A DNA stretch of 28,232 bases from NCBI GenBank assembly GCA_049316905.1, contig JBMOJH010000042.1, forward strand, positions 1-28,232, in the 5' to 3' direction. Made by a program: the position numbers and the translations under genes. The stretch comes from CAIPVR01 sp049316905. GTDB lineage: Bacteria; Actinomycetota; Acidimicrobiia; Acidimicrobiales; Microtrichaceae. Positions within the stretch are counted from its first letter, which is position 1, and every line of letters begins with the position of its first letter. The notes beneath the pieces are model-generated. The model was not told the DNA's origin and did not search any database. It worked only from the letters and a program-made list of their open reading frames with translations. Shown one piece after another: positions 1-8,009 of this stretch.

Positions 1-51
1 CTGACCGGCAGGGACTTCTGACCGGCAGGGACTTCTGACCGGCAGGGACTT
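1..51. repeat. 17-bp tandem repeat array, three perfect copies, cut by the window edge
   Basis: The unit CTGACCGGCAGGGACTT occurs three times head to tail without a mismatch (1-17, 18-34, 35-51); a fourth copy begins at 52 (CTGATCGGG) and decays. The array touches the left edge, so the true copy number is unknown. Because 17 is not a multiple of three, the TGA in each unit falls in all plus-strand frames, so it is not coding on plus. The minus strand is open in all frames through the array. Function is not known to me. Confidence 0.95.
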
Positions 52-80
52 CTGATCGGGGAACCGATCGACCATCGTGA

Positions 81-112
81 CGACACGGGCGGCCTCCGGG
101 CCGCCCGTGTCG
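81..112. terminator. Perfect 14-bp GC-rich hairpin, probable terminator
   Basis: The arms 81-94 (CGACACGGGCGGCC) and 99-112 are perfect reverse complements around a TCCG tetraloop. It sits between the left-edge repeat and the first gene. There is no T-tract after it on plus (CGCCTGTC), but U-poor hairpins often serve as terminators in high-GC actinobacteria. It most likely ends a transcript coming from the left of the window, or acts in both directions. A leader structure for a minus-strand gene starting near 75 is the alternative. Confidence 0.6.
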
Positions 113-131
113 CGCCTGTCAGACTGCCGAC

Positions 132-1082
132 GTGGAGCTGTCGGATGTCGCCCTGGTGGCGCTCACCGTGCTGGTGGGCTTCGGCGCCGGCGTCCTGTCC
201 GCGCTGCTCGGTGTGGGTGGAGCGGTCATCACCACGCCCGCCGTGCGACTGCTCGGCGCCACGCCGATCGAGGCCGTCGGCTCCACGGTCCCCGCCATCC
301 TGCCCGGGGCCATCTCCGGCACCCTCCGCTACGCCCGCGAGGGACTGGTCGAGTGGCGCGTCGCCCTGTCGCTCGGCATCGCGGGCGCGGTCTTCGCGCT
401 GGGCGGGGCGCTCACCTCCGATCTGGTCGACGGCCGCCTCCTCATGGTCCTGACCGCCGCGCTGATGCTGTGGTCGGGCATCTCGGTCGCCCGCGGCGGC
501 CGTCGGGCGGCCCCGGCGTCGCCCCCCGCCGCGGTCCTGGTGGCCCCGCCGGAGACGGCCGGGGTGGACGAGCTGCTCGAGGGCGTGGAGGCCTCCGAGA
601 CCGACAGCGCGCTGGCCGCCGTGCGGTCGCCCGGACCCGACCCCGGCCCTGCCACCGCCGCCGGGACCGATCCGGCCCCCGGCGCCGACCCGCCCGAGCC
701 CGACGTCCGGCGCCCGCTCCTGCTGCTGGCCGGAGTGGGGGCGCTCTCGGGGTTCGTGGCGGGACTGCTCGGTGTGGGCGGCGGCATCGTGATGGTCCCG
801 GTGATGACCGGCCCGCTGAGGATCCCGATGCGCTCGGCGGTGGCCTCCAGCCTCGTGGCGGTCGCCATCTTCTCGGTGCCCGCCCTCGTGACCCACGCCG
901 TGCTCGGCCACATCGACTGGCTCTTCGCCGTGCCGCTGATGGTGGGCGTGGTGCCGGGTGCCCGGGTCGGCGCGCACATCACCGTCGGCGCGTCGGACCG
1001 CACGATCCGCCGGGCGTTCGGCGTGCTCATCGTGATCGTCGCCCTCATCTACGGCGGCACCGAGGCGGCCGCGCTCTTCTGA
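132..1082 (+). CDS. TauE/SafE family permease with a long central linker
   Basis: A 316-residue membrane protein of the sulfite exporter TauE/SafE (DUF81) family, members of which move sulfite, sulfoacetate and other small organic anions across the cytoplasmic membrane. The two pseudo-repeats typical of the family are visible: a glycine-rich first-helix motif at residues 17-38 (GVGGAVITTPAV) and again at 207-225 (GVGGGIVMVPVM). Each starts a block of about four hydrophobic segments. Between the halves, residues about 124-193 form a Pro/Ala/Asp/Glu-rich hydrophilic linker that makes the protein longer than the usual roughly 250 residues. The GTG start has no Shine-Dalgarno; CAGACT at 120-125 lies six bases ahead and may be a weak -10 of a leaderless transcript. 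Substrate cannot be read from sequence. It precedes fdhD by 71 bases on the same strand, so a formate- or sulfur-related role is possible but unproven. Confidence 0.88.
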   Translation: MELSDVALVALTVLVGFGAGVLSALLGVGGAVITTPAVRLLGATPIEAVGSTVPAILPGAISGTLRYAREGLVEWRVALSLGIAGAVFALGGALTSDLVDGRLLMVLTAALMLWSGISVARGGRRAAPASPPAAVLVAPPETAGVDELLEGVEASETDSALAAVRSPGPDPGPATAAGTDPAPGADPPEPDVRRPLLLLAGVGALSGFVAGLLGVGGGIVMVPVMTGPLRIPMRSAVASSLVAVAIFSVPALVTHAVLGHIDWLFAVPLMVGVVPGARVGAHITVGASDRTIRRAFGVLIVIVALIYGGTEAAALF

Positions 1083-1141
1083 TCCGCCACCCCTGACCCG
1101 GGTCGGCCGCCGTCCGATCCGGAGGTCGACCCGCCGGCCCG

Positions 1142-1147
1142 TAGCAT
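1142..1147 (+). promoter_or_regulatory. -10 box of fdhD (leaderless)
   Basis: TAGCAT fits the actinobacterial TANNNT -10 consensus and is followed by exactly six bases before the GTG start of fdhD at 1154. Transcription would therefore begin at or next to the start codon. No convincing -35 is seen. Confidence 0.55.
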
Positions 1148-1153
1148 GCGGCC

Positions 1154-2005
1154 GTGGGCCGATCCCGTACCGCCACCTCCCTGGCCCGCGTCCACCGGGA
1201 CGAGGCCGGCCCGGCCCGGGGCCCCGAGGAGCTCCTCGTGGAGGAACCGCTCGAGATCCGCCTCGGCGACACGCTCGTGGCCACCACGATGCGCACCCCG
1301 GGCCACGACTACGAGCTCGCCGCGGGCTGGTGCCACGCGGAGGGGGTGCTGCGCGGGCCGTCGGGTGCCCCGGTCGGCGTGGCCGGCATCCGGTACTGCG
1401 CCACGGGCTCGGCGGTGGACACCGGGTTCAACGTCGTCACGGTGCAGCCCGACGGGCCGGTGGCCGAACCCGCGGCCCGCCTCGGCACCACCACCTCGTC
1501 GTGCGGGATCTGCGGCGCCGACGCGATCGACACGCTCACCGAACGCCTCGCCCCGCTGCGTGTGCCCGCCGGTTTCCGGGTCGCGGCCGATGTGCTCGAC
1601 GCGCTGGGCGCTCGGGTGGCCGAGCACCAGGAGCTGTTCGCCGCCACCGGCGGGAGCCACGCCGCGGCGGCCTGCACGCGTGACGGCGAGGTGCTCGTGG
1701 TGCGCGAGGACATCGGCCGCCACAACGCCGTGGACAAGGTCGTCGGCCGGCTGCTCCTCGACGGCGCGCTCCCCGCCGAGGGCCTGGTGCTGTGGGTCTC
1801 GGGCCGGGCCAGCTTCGAGATGGTCCAGAAGGCTTGGGCGGCGGGGTTCACCGCGCTGGTGTCGGTGAGCGCGGTGAGCTCGCTCGCCGTGTCGACCGCC
1901 CGCCGAGCGGGTCTCGTGCTGTGCGGCTTCGCCCGCGGCGACCGGGTCACCGTGTACGCGGGCGAGGACCACGTGGCGGGCCGCGACGGGGAGCCCGTGC
2001 CGTGA
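1154..2005 (+). CDS. fdhD: Formate dehydrogenase accessory sulfurtransferase FdhD
   Basis: A 283-residue protein of the FdhD family, which transfers sulfur from a cysteine desulfurase to the bis-MGD molybdenum cofactor and so makes formate-dehydrogenase-type enzymes active. The essential cysteine pair is present as CGIC, Cys117 and Cys120, close to the E. coli positions 121 and 124. The conserved block REDIGRHNAVDKVVG and the following VSGRASFEMVQKA segment, both family signatures, are intact. Length is normal. The GTG start is preferred because a TAGCAT -10 lies six bases ahead, giving a leaderless mRNA. The stop overlaps the start of the next gene as GTGA (2002-2005), which implies translational coupling to the oxidoreductase it most likely matures. 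Assignment is firm; the identity of the client enzyme is inferred from adjacency. Confidence 0.96.
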   Translation: MGRSRTATSLARVHRDEAGPARGPEELLVEEPLEIRLGDTLVATTMRTPGHDYELAAGWCHAEGVLRGPSGAPVGVAGIRYCATGSAVDTGFNVVTVQPDGPVAEPAARLGTTTSSCGICGADAIDTLTERLAPLRVPAGFRVAADVLDALGARVAEHQELFAATGGSHAAAACTRDGEVLVVREDIGRHNAVDKVVGRLLLDGALPAEGLVLWVSGRASFEMVQKAWAAGFTALVSVSAVSSLAVSTARRAGLVLCGFARGDRVTVYAGEDHVAGRDGEPVP

Positions 2006-4290
2006 GTGCCGACCCCGGTCGGCCCGGACCCGGGCCGACCGGCGTGCCGGAGCCCCTGGCGCGCGCCGCGCGGCGCCTGGGCCTGCACCCGGACCTCTGG
2101 GCCGGCCTGTCGCCGAACGGCATGGCCCACCAGAAGCCGCGCCACTACAAGGACATGGTCCGGATCGCCCGGGAGAACGCACACCGCGGCGGCTACGCGT
2201 GGAAGGTGCTCACCAAGGGCGTGTGCGACGGCTGCGCGCTCGGGGTCGCGGGTCTGCACGACTGGACGATCGAGGGGATCCACCTCTGCACCACCCGTCT
2301 CGAGCTGCTCGAGTTCAACACCGCCGACGCGCTCGACCCCGACGTGCTGGCCGACGTCGGGCCGCTCGAGCACCGCTCCGGCGCGGAGCTGCGGGCGCTC
2401 GGCCGCCTGGGTCACCCGATGCGCCGGCGTCGCGGCGAGCGGGGCTTCACCCGGATCACCTGGGCCGAGGCGCTGGAGTCGGCCGGGGGCGCGCTCGCGG
2501 CCGCGCCACCCGAGCGGGTGGCCATGTACCTCACGTCCCGCGGCCTCACGAACGAGACGTACTACGTGGCGGGCAAGGCGGCCCGCGCCCTCGGCACGCC
2601 GCACGTGGACTCCGCCGCCCGCGTCTGCCACGCCCCCTCCACCCTCGGACTGAAGGCCACGATCGGCGTCGCCGCCTCCACCTGCTCGCTGCGCGACGTG
2701 CTCGAGACCGACGTCGTGGTGCTCTGGGGCACCAACCCGGCGAACAACCAGCCGGTGTTCATGAAGTACCTCGACGCGGCCAAGCGTGGCGGCACGAAGG
2801 TCGTGGTGGTCAACCCCTACCTCGAGCCGGGCCTGGAGCGGTACTGGGTGCCCAGCTCGGCCGAGTCCGCGGTGTTCGGTACCCGCATCTGCGACCTCCA
2901 CGTGCCGGTGCGCCCCGGCGGCGACGTCGCCTTCTCGCTGGCGGTGCTGCAGCGGCTGCGCGCCAACGGTCAGGTCGACGAGCGGTTCGTGGCGGAGCAC
3001 ACCGAGGGCTGGGACGAGCTCGCCGCGCATCTCGACGGGCTGGACCCGGCCGAGCTGCTCGCGGACGCCGGCATCGACGACGCGACCCTCACCGCCTTCT
3101 GCGACCTCTACGGCGCGGCCCGCGGCGCGGTGCTCATCTGGTCGATGGGCATCACCCAGCACACCTTCGGGGTGGACGGTGTGCGCGCCGTGGTGAACGT
3201 GGCGCTCGCCCGCGGCAACGTGGGTCGCAACGGCGCGGGGCTCATGCCGATCCGGGGCCACTCCGGTGTGCAGGGCGGCGCGGAGATGGGCGCCTACGCG
3301 ACGGCGCTGCCGGGCGGGCTCGACGTGACCGCCGTCCACGCCGCGGCGCTGGAGGAGCACTGGGGCTTTCCCGTTCCCGGCACCCCCGGGCTCACGGCGC
3401 CCGAGCAGGTGGACGCGGCGCGGGCCGGGGCGCTCGACGTCTGGTGGATCTCCGGCGGCAACTTCCTCGACGTCCTGCCCGACCCACCCGCCGTGCGCGC
3501 CGCGCTGGGCGCGGTGCCGACCCGCATCCACCACGACGTGGTCGTCACCTCCCAGCTGCTGGTGCCGGGCGACGACGTGCTGCTGCTGCCGGTGACCACC
3601 CGCTACGAGCAGGAGGGCGGCGGCACGTCCACCACCACCGAACGCCGCGTGGCCTTCTCACCCGAGATCCCCCGCCAGGTGGGGGAGGCCCGCACCGAGT
3701 GGCGGCTGTTCGGCGAGCTGGTGGCCCGGGCCCGACCGGAGCGGGCCGCAGCGTTCGACTGGGCCGACAACCGCGCCCTGCGGGCCGAGATCGCACGGGT
3801 CGTCCCCGCGTACGCCGGGATCGAGCACCTCGAACGGACCGGCGACGCGATCCAGTGGGGCGGGCGGCACCTCTGTTCCGACGGCCGATTCCCCACGCCC
3901 AGCGGGCGCGGGCGGTTCAGTGCGGTCGCGCCGCCTTCGGCGGAGGTGCCGGAGGACCGGTTCGTGGTGACCTCCCGGCGCGGCAAGCAGTTCAACTCGA
4001 TCGTCTGGCGCGAGGTGGACCCGCTGACCGGCGCCACCCGCGACGCCGTCTACATGGACCCGACCGACGCGGCCGAACTGCGCCTCGCCGACGGTGACCG
4101 GGTGGTCCTCCGATCGGAGGCGGGCGAGCTGCGCGGCCGCGTCCATCTGGCTCGGCTGCCCCGGCGCAGCCTCCAGGTCCACTGGCCGGAGGGCAACGTG
4201 CTCGTGCCGGACGGGCCCGCCCACCGGGAACCCGGTTCCCACATCCCGTCGTACACGGCGGTGGTCGCGGTCGAGCCCGAGAGGGCCTGA
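2002..4290 (+). CDS. FdhF/YdeP family molybdopterin-dependent oxidoreductase
   Basis: A 762-residue molybdopterin oxidoreductase of the FdhF/YdeP branch (E. coli YdeP is of similar length). Members resemble formate dehydrogenase H alpha subunits. Residues 70-100 hold the characteristic GVCDGCALG...HLCTTRLELL segment with Cys75, Cys78 and Cys96, fewer than the four cysteines of a classical [4Fe-4S] site. The active-site motif ARVCHAPSTLGL places Cys209-His where E. coli FdhF has selenocysteine-His, so this is a cysteine-type enzyme. Further cofactor-binding blocks include WGTNPANNQPVF and GRNGAGLMPIRGHSGVQGG. The C-terminal domain (residues about 650-755) is of the molybdopterin dinucleotide-binding type. 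I chose GTG 2002 because it overlaps the fdhD stop (GTGA); the frame is open further upstream only inside fdhD. No electron-transfer partner subunit is encoded nearby. The physiological substrate is unknown; formate is the family-based guess. Confidence 0.93.
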   Translation: MSADPGRPGPGPTGVPEPLARAARRLGLHPDLWAGLSPNGMAHQKPRHYKDMVRIARENAHRGGYAWKVLTKGVCDGCALGVAGLHDWTIEGIHLCTTRLELLEFNTADALDPDVLADVGPLEHRSGAELRALGRLGHPMRRRRGERGFTRITWAEALESAGGALAAAPPERVAMYLTSRGLTNETYYVAGKAARALGTPHVDSAARVCHAPSTLGLKATIGVAASTCSLRDVLETDVVVLWGTNPANNQPVFMKYLDAAKRGGTKVVVVNPYLEPGLERYWVPSSAESAVFGTRICDLHVPVRPGGDVAFSLAVLQRLRANGQVDERFVAEHTEGWDELAAHLDGLDPAELLADAGIDDATLTAFCDLYGAARGAVLIWSMGITQHTFGVDGVRAVVNVALARGNVGRNGAGLMPIRGHSGVQGGAEMGAYATALPGGLDVTAVHAAALEEHWGFPVPGTPGLTAPEQVDAARAGALDVWWISGGNFLDVLPDPPAVRAALGAVPTRIHHDVVVTSQLLVPGDDVLLLPVTTRYEQEGGGTSTTTERRVAFSPEIPRQVGEARTEWRLFGELVARARPERAAAFDWADNRALRAEIARVVPAYAGIEHLERTGDAIQWGGRHLCSDGRFPTPSGRGRFSAVAPPSAEVPEDRFVVTSRRGKQFNSIVWREVDPLTGATRDAVYMDPTDAAELRLADGDRVVLRSEAGELRGRVHLARLPRRSLQVHWPEGNVLVPDGPAHREPGSHIPSYTAVVAVEPERA

Positions 4291-4322
4291 CCGATCTCGG
4301 TGGGACCGGTGGGCCGACGCCG

Positions 4323-5315
4323 TCACGCCCGGCCTGCGAGGAGTTCCCGGGCGATGGCGTCGACATGTCGGTGGTCGGTGCCGCAACATCCTCCGATGAC
4401 CCGGAGGTTGGGCAGCAGCCGAGCGAGCTCGCGGTAGTGCCGGCCGAGGTCGGTCGGGTCACCACTGTCGAGCTCCGTGGCCTCGTCGAGTTCGGCATGG
4501 CTCATCAAAGAGGCGTTGGCCCGAACTGCTCCGATCCGGCCGATCCACGCCCCGCCCTCCGCGAGGGCGTCGGTGAAGTGGGTGGGGTGGGCGCAGTTGA
4601 CCATGTAGTAGGCCGGAGCGGCACCGGTGGCGTCGTCCGTCGCCTCGATGGCGGTCCGCAGGTCCTCGCCCGTCGGCAGGCGCCCGTCGGTCTCGACGGT
4701 GAAGGAGATCACCGAGGGCAGGCCGGCGCGTACGGCGGCGATGGCGATTCCGGCCGCCTCCCCGACCGTGGTGATCGTCATCCCCGTGACCATGTCCGCC
4801 CCGGCCGCCGCGAAGGCGTGGACCTGGAGCGAGTGGTAGTCCGACGCCTCCCGCGCGGTCATCGTCGCGTCGGGGACGTAACCGTCCCCCCGCGGACCGA
4901 TGCAGCCGCTGATGAGGATCGACGGGTCGCCGACGTGGTCACGCATGTCGGCGAGGAAGGCGACCGCCTCGCGGTTGAGTTCCGACAACCGGTCCGGCGA
5001 GTACCCGAGCTCGCGGCCCCAGTCGGGGTTGGCCCGCCACGTCGGGGTCTCCAGCACGAACCCGGCGCCCGTCGCGGCCGCGATGGCCAGGTAGTCGGCG
5101 TAGTAGCGGGCCAACCGGTCCCGTCCCTCACCCGTCTCGAGGAGCGGGAACGCGGCGAAGGCCGGCAGCTCCAGCCCGTCGTGGAAGACGAGCACGGTCT
5201 CGAGACCGCCGTCGGTGAGGAACCAGGACCGGTCGGAGCGGAGGGGCAGGGGCCGAGCCGGCTCCACGGGGCGAGCGGTTCGGGTGGTCGGGGTGTCGGT
5301 GCTGTTGGTGTCCAT
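4323..5315 (-). CDS. Homocysteine S-methyltransferase family protein
   Basis: A 330-residue protein of the Zn-dependent homocysteine S-methyltransferase family (MmuM/BHMT-like), which transfers a methyl group from S-methylmethionine, betaine or a similar donor to homocysteine to give methionine. The start of the barrel reads TDGGLET (residues 34-40). All three zinc-ligand cysteines are present: Cys241 in NCAHP and Cys310-Cys311 in GGCCGTDHRH. Residues 1-28 are a hydrophilic Thr/Pro-rich extension. It lies 81 bases downstream of a large regulator on the same strand, so the two could be cotranscribed, but the gap also leaves room for its own promoter. The donor specificity cannot be told. It converges with the fdhF-like gene, leaving 32 bases between stops and no clear terminator. 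Confidence 0.92.
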   Translation of the reverse strand: MDTNSTDTPTTRTARPVEPARPLPLRSDRSWFLTDGGLETVLVFHDGLELPAFAAFPLLETGEGRDRLARYYADYLAIAAATGAGFVLETPTWRANPDWGRELGYSPDRLSELNREAVAFLADMRDHVGDPSILISGCIGPRGDGYVPDATMTAREASDYHSLQVHAFAAAGADMVTGMTITTVGEAAGIAIAAVRAGLPSVISFTVETDGRLPTGEDLRTAIEATDDATGAAPAYYMVNCAHPTHFTDALAEGGAWIGRIGAVRANASLMSHAELDEATELDSGDPTDLGRHYRELARLLPNLRVIGGCCGTDHRHVDAIARELLAGRA

Positions 5316-5396
5316 GGGGGCAGTCGACCATCCGCTCGCCGCACGAACTTGGGGGCGACGTGAGGATTGTCTGAGGAACCGGCCGGGGGGACGGGA

Positions 5397-7931
5397 TCAG
5401 GCCCGGTCCAGATGGCCGGCCACCACTTCGGCGGCGATGCCCAGTGCCCCGTCGACACCGACATGTGCCGCCTCGCTCCACCAGCGCTCGAATGTCGCAG
5501 CTCCCGCCCCGGCGCGAAGCTCGGCTGTGGACGACTCCAGCCGGCGGGCCTCCTCCCCGAAGCTGGTCCGCACGTCGGGTCCGCTCAGTGCCCCGAGGAG
5601 CACCACTGCGTGATGGTGGTCACCGAGCCGGTGCAGCAGCTCCACGAGGTTCCTCAACACCGTCACCGCGTGGACGGAGTTGCCGTGGCGACGGCAGTCC
5701 TCGAGGACGGGGGCGACGTCGGCGAGCGCGTCGCGCCCGTCACCGTGGCGGGCCCGGAGCGCGACCAGCGACGTGCGCGCCACGGTTCCGATGTAGCGGT
5801 TACCCACGCGGTCGGCCAGGTGGATGGCGCGGTCAAGGTTCACGACCGCACCATCGGGGTCATCGCCCACCGCGGGGTCACCGAGCGCCTCGCCGAGGGC
5901 GTAGGCGCGCCATGCCCGGTCCGACGGTGCCCGGTGGGACGGCGGCACCTCGGTCGGGTCGTCGAGTCGGTCCAGCGCGCCCCGGAGGCCGTCGCGGTCA
6001 CCGCCGTAGACCCGGGCCAGCACCCCGTTGACCCGTCCGATGGTGATGGCGTGGGGGTCACCGAGGTCCTTGCCGAGTTCGACGAGGCGGTCCGCGTGCT
6101 CGACCGTCTCGGTCAACCGTCCGAGGAAGAGGCTCGCGTCCGACAGCGTGTCCATCGCGACGATGAGGACCCGAGTGTCATCAGGCGCGAGGCCGATCGC
6201 GTCGTTCGCCAGGGCGACGGCTTCGTCGAGGTGCCCCCGGGTCGCGGCCCCGGCTGCGGCTGCCGCCAGCACCGAGGCCCGTCCTGGTAGGTCGGCACCC
6301 GTTCCGGCCAGGAGCGCGCGTGCCCACTCCACCGGTTCGAACCACAGCGCCGAGTGGGAGTGGAGTTGGACGGCAGCGGTGAGCTCCGCCGCGACGGATG
6401 GCTCGTGTTCCCGGGCCCAGCGGTGGGCCTGACGCAGCTCGTCGACGAGGCCGCGTACGATCTCCACCCCGTGTTCCTCGTCGGGGCCACGGAGCAGTCG
6501 GTCGGCCTCGCGGGTGGATTCAAGGCACCATCGGGCGTGGCCGGCGGCCCTCGGATGAACCCCGCGGGGTGACACGGAGGAACGTACCGTCGACAGCATC
6601 CGGTACCGGACGCGACCGTCGGTTCGCTCGGTGCCGAGAAGCGATCGATCCGTCAACTCGGCGAGTACGACGACGACCGATTCGTCGCCATTGGTGCGGG
6701 CGTCACCGTCCCAATTGCCTGCCGTGGCGTCGTCGGCGGTGGTGCTCCCTGCCACCGCGGCGGCGGCCCGGGCGTCGAACGGGCCGGCGAAGACCGCCAG
6801 GTCGACCAGGGCGGCACGCAGCGAGTCCGGGAGGAGGGACGTCGACCAGTTCACGAGTGCGGAGATGGTGCGGTGGCGGTCGGCGGCGGTCCGCGTCGGC
6901 GCCCGCAACAGGTCGGTGGGTCCGTCGATCGCCGAGAGCAGGCCCTCCAGGCCCACGGTGCCGACCCGTGCGGCGGCCATCTCGATGGCCAGCGGCAGGT
7001 GGTCGAGGTCGGCCAACAGCTGCGCCAGCCGCTCGGGGTCGAGCTCGTCGGCGGCGAGCCGGGGCGCGACGGCCGCGACCCGCCGGCGGAACAGCTCGGC
7101 GGCCGCGTCCGGTGCGAGCGGGAGGAGTGGCCAGACGAATTCCTGACGGATGCGCAGCCGCTCCCGGCTGGTGGCGAGCAACGCCGGGCCCGGGCCCGCT
7201 CCGGGCCCCCGACCGGGGAGCTCGATGGTCCGCTCGACCAGTGGGCCGACGCGGTCCACGAGGTGGTCGCAGTTGTCCAGCACGACCAGGGCCTCGAGAC
7301 GTGCGAGCGCGTCAGGGAGGTCGTCGTCGACGTCGAGGCCGGCAGCGCGGGCGATCGCGGCGTCCACCTCGTCGGTCTCGAGGGGCGCCAGGTCCGCCAT
7401 GATCACGCCGTCCCGGAACCGGTCCGCGGTGCCGGCGGCCACGGCCAGCGCCAGCGCCGTCTTCCCGACGCCCCCCGGTCCGACGATGGTCACGCACCGA
7501 CCCCCGGCGGTGCGGCGGATCACCTCGGCCACGTCCTCGTGGCGACCGATGAGCTCCGGGAGCCCGGCCCGAGGGGTGTCGGCGGTGGCCGTCGACCGGC
7601 CTGCCCTGACGGGTTCCTCCACGTCCGCGACGAACCGGTAGCCACGTCCCCGGTGGTTGCGGACGACGGCCTGACGGCGCCCGTCATCCCCGCAGGCGCG
7701 GCGGATCTCCTTGATCCTCGTGGTCAGTGCCGACTCCGAAACGAACCGATCGCCCCAGACCGCGTCGAGCAACTCGTCGCGGGAGACCACGCGGTCACGG
7801 TGGCGGACGAGGTGGGCGAGGACGTCGAAGGCGCGCGGCTCCAGGCGTTGTTCGCGGCCCGACCGGCGCAGTTCCCGGCGGTCGAGGTCCAGCTCGACGT
7901 CATCCCAGGCGAACACGTCGCTCGTCCTCAT
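5397..7931 (-). CDS. Winged-helix / NTPase / TPR-like transcriptional regulator
   Basis: An 844-residue signal-transduction regulator. Residues about 5-103 form an OmpR/PhoB-type (Trans_reg_C) winged helix ending in the typical RNHRGRGYRFVADV. A STAND-type ATPase follows: Walker A GPGGVGKT at 151-158, Walker B-like LVVLDNCD at 215-222, and the downstream LPLAIEMAAARVG block typical of NB-ARC/AfsR-like proteins. The C-terminal third (about 600-844) is alanine- and leucine-rich and helical, consistent with TPR repeats. There is no BTAD domain after the winged helix, so it is not a canonical SARP. ATG 7931 is chosen because the recognisable domain begins at once; the frame continues upstream only as unstructured, Gly/Arg-rich shadow sequence across hemQ. 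No strong promoter is obvious. It could control the methyltransferase downstream, or itself; this is inference. Confidence 0.88.
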   Translation of the reverse strand: MRTSDVFAWDDVELDLDRRELRRSGREQRLEPRAFDVLAHLVRHRDRVVSRDELLDAVWGDRFVSESALTTRIKEIRRACGDDGRRQAVVRNHRGRGYRFVADVEEPVRAGRSTATADTPRAGLPELIGRHEDVAEVIRRTAGGRCVTIVGPGGVGKTALALAVAAGTADRFRDGVIMADLAPLETDEVDAAIARAAGLDVDDDLPDALARLEALVVLDNCDHLVDRVGPLVERTIELPGRGPGAGPGPALLATSRERLRIRQEFVWPLLPLAPDAAAELFRRRVAAVAPRLAADELDPERLAQLLADLDHLPLAIEMAAARVGTVGLEGLLSAIDGPTDLLRAPTRTAADRHRTISALVNWSTSLLPDSLRAALVDLAVFAGPFDARAAAAVAGSTTADDATAGNWDGDARTNGDESVVVVLAELTDRSLLGTERTDGRVRYRMLSTVRSSVSPRGVHPRAAGHARWCLESTREADRLLRGPDEEHGVEIVRGLVDELRQAHRWAREHEPSVAAELTAAVQLHSHSALWFEPVEWARALLAGTGADLPGRASVLAAAAAGAATRGHLDEAVALANDAIGLAPDDTRVLIVAMDTLSDASLFLGRLTETVEHADRLVELGKDLGDPHAITIGRVNGVLARVYGGDRDGLRGALDRLDDPTEVPPSHRAPSDRAWRAYALGEALGDPAVGDDPDGAVVNLDRAIHLADRVGNRYIGTVARTSLVALRARHGDGRDALADVAPVLEDCRRHGNSVHAVTVLRNLVELLHRLGDHHHAVVLLGALSGPDVRTSFGEEARRLESSTAELRAGAGAATFERWWSEAAHVGVDGALGIAAEVVAGHLDRA

Positions 7932-7996
7932 CGTCGGACCCGCTCGTCGGCCACGTCCGCCAGTCTGCCGGTGGGGCGGGCCGCACGTGGCGTCCC

Positions 7997-8002
7997 TACA
8001 CT
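7997..8002 (+). promoter_or_regulatory. -10 box of hemQ (leaderless)
   Basis: TACACT matches TANNNT and lies seven bases before the ATG at 8010. No Shine-Dalgarno is present ahead of that ATG, which agrees with a leaderless mRNA. The site lies in the 78-base divergent gap with the large regulator. Confidence 0.6.
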
Positions 8003-8009
8003 CGGACAC

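Noticed and set aside
1..51. CRISPR array
   Set aside because: The 17-bp units are directly adjacent, with no spacers.
2623..2631. Selenocysteine in the FdhF-like enzyme
   Set aside because: The active-site codon at 2626 is TGC (Cys), and there is no in-frame TGA in the gene.
1309..3534. 741-codon open frame on the minus strand
   Set aside because: It lies opposite fdhD and the fdhF-like gene. High-GC DNA with GC-rich third positions gives long antisense frames; the translation is Arg/Gly/His-rich and without domains.
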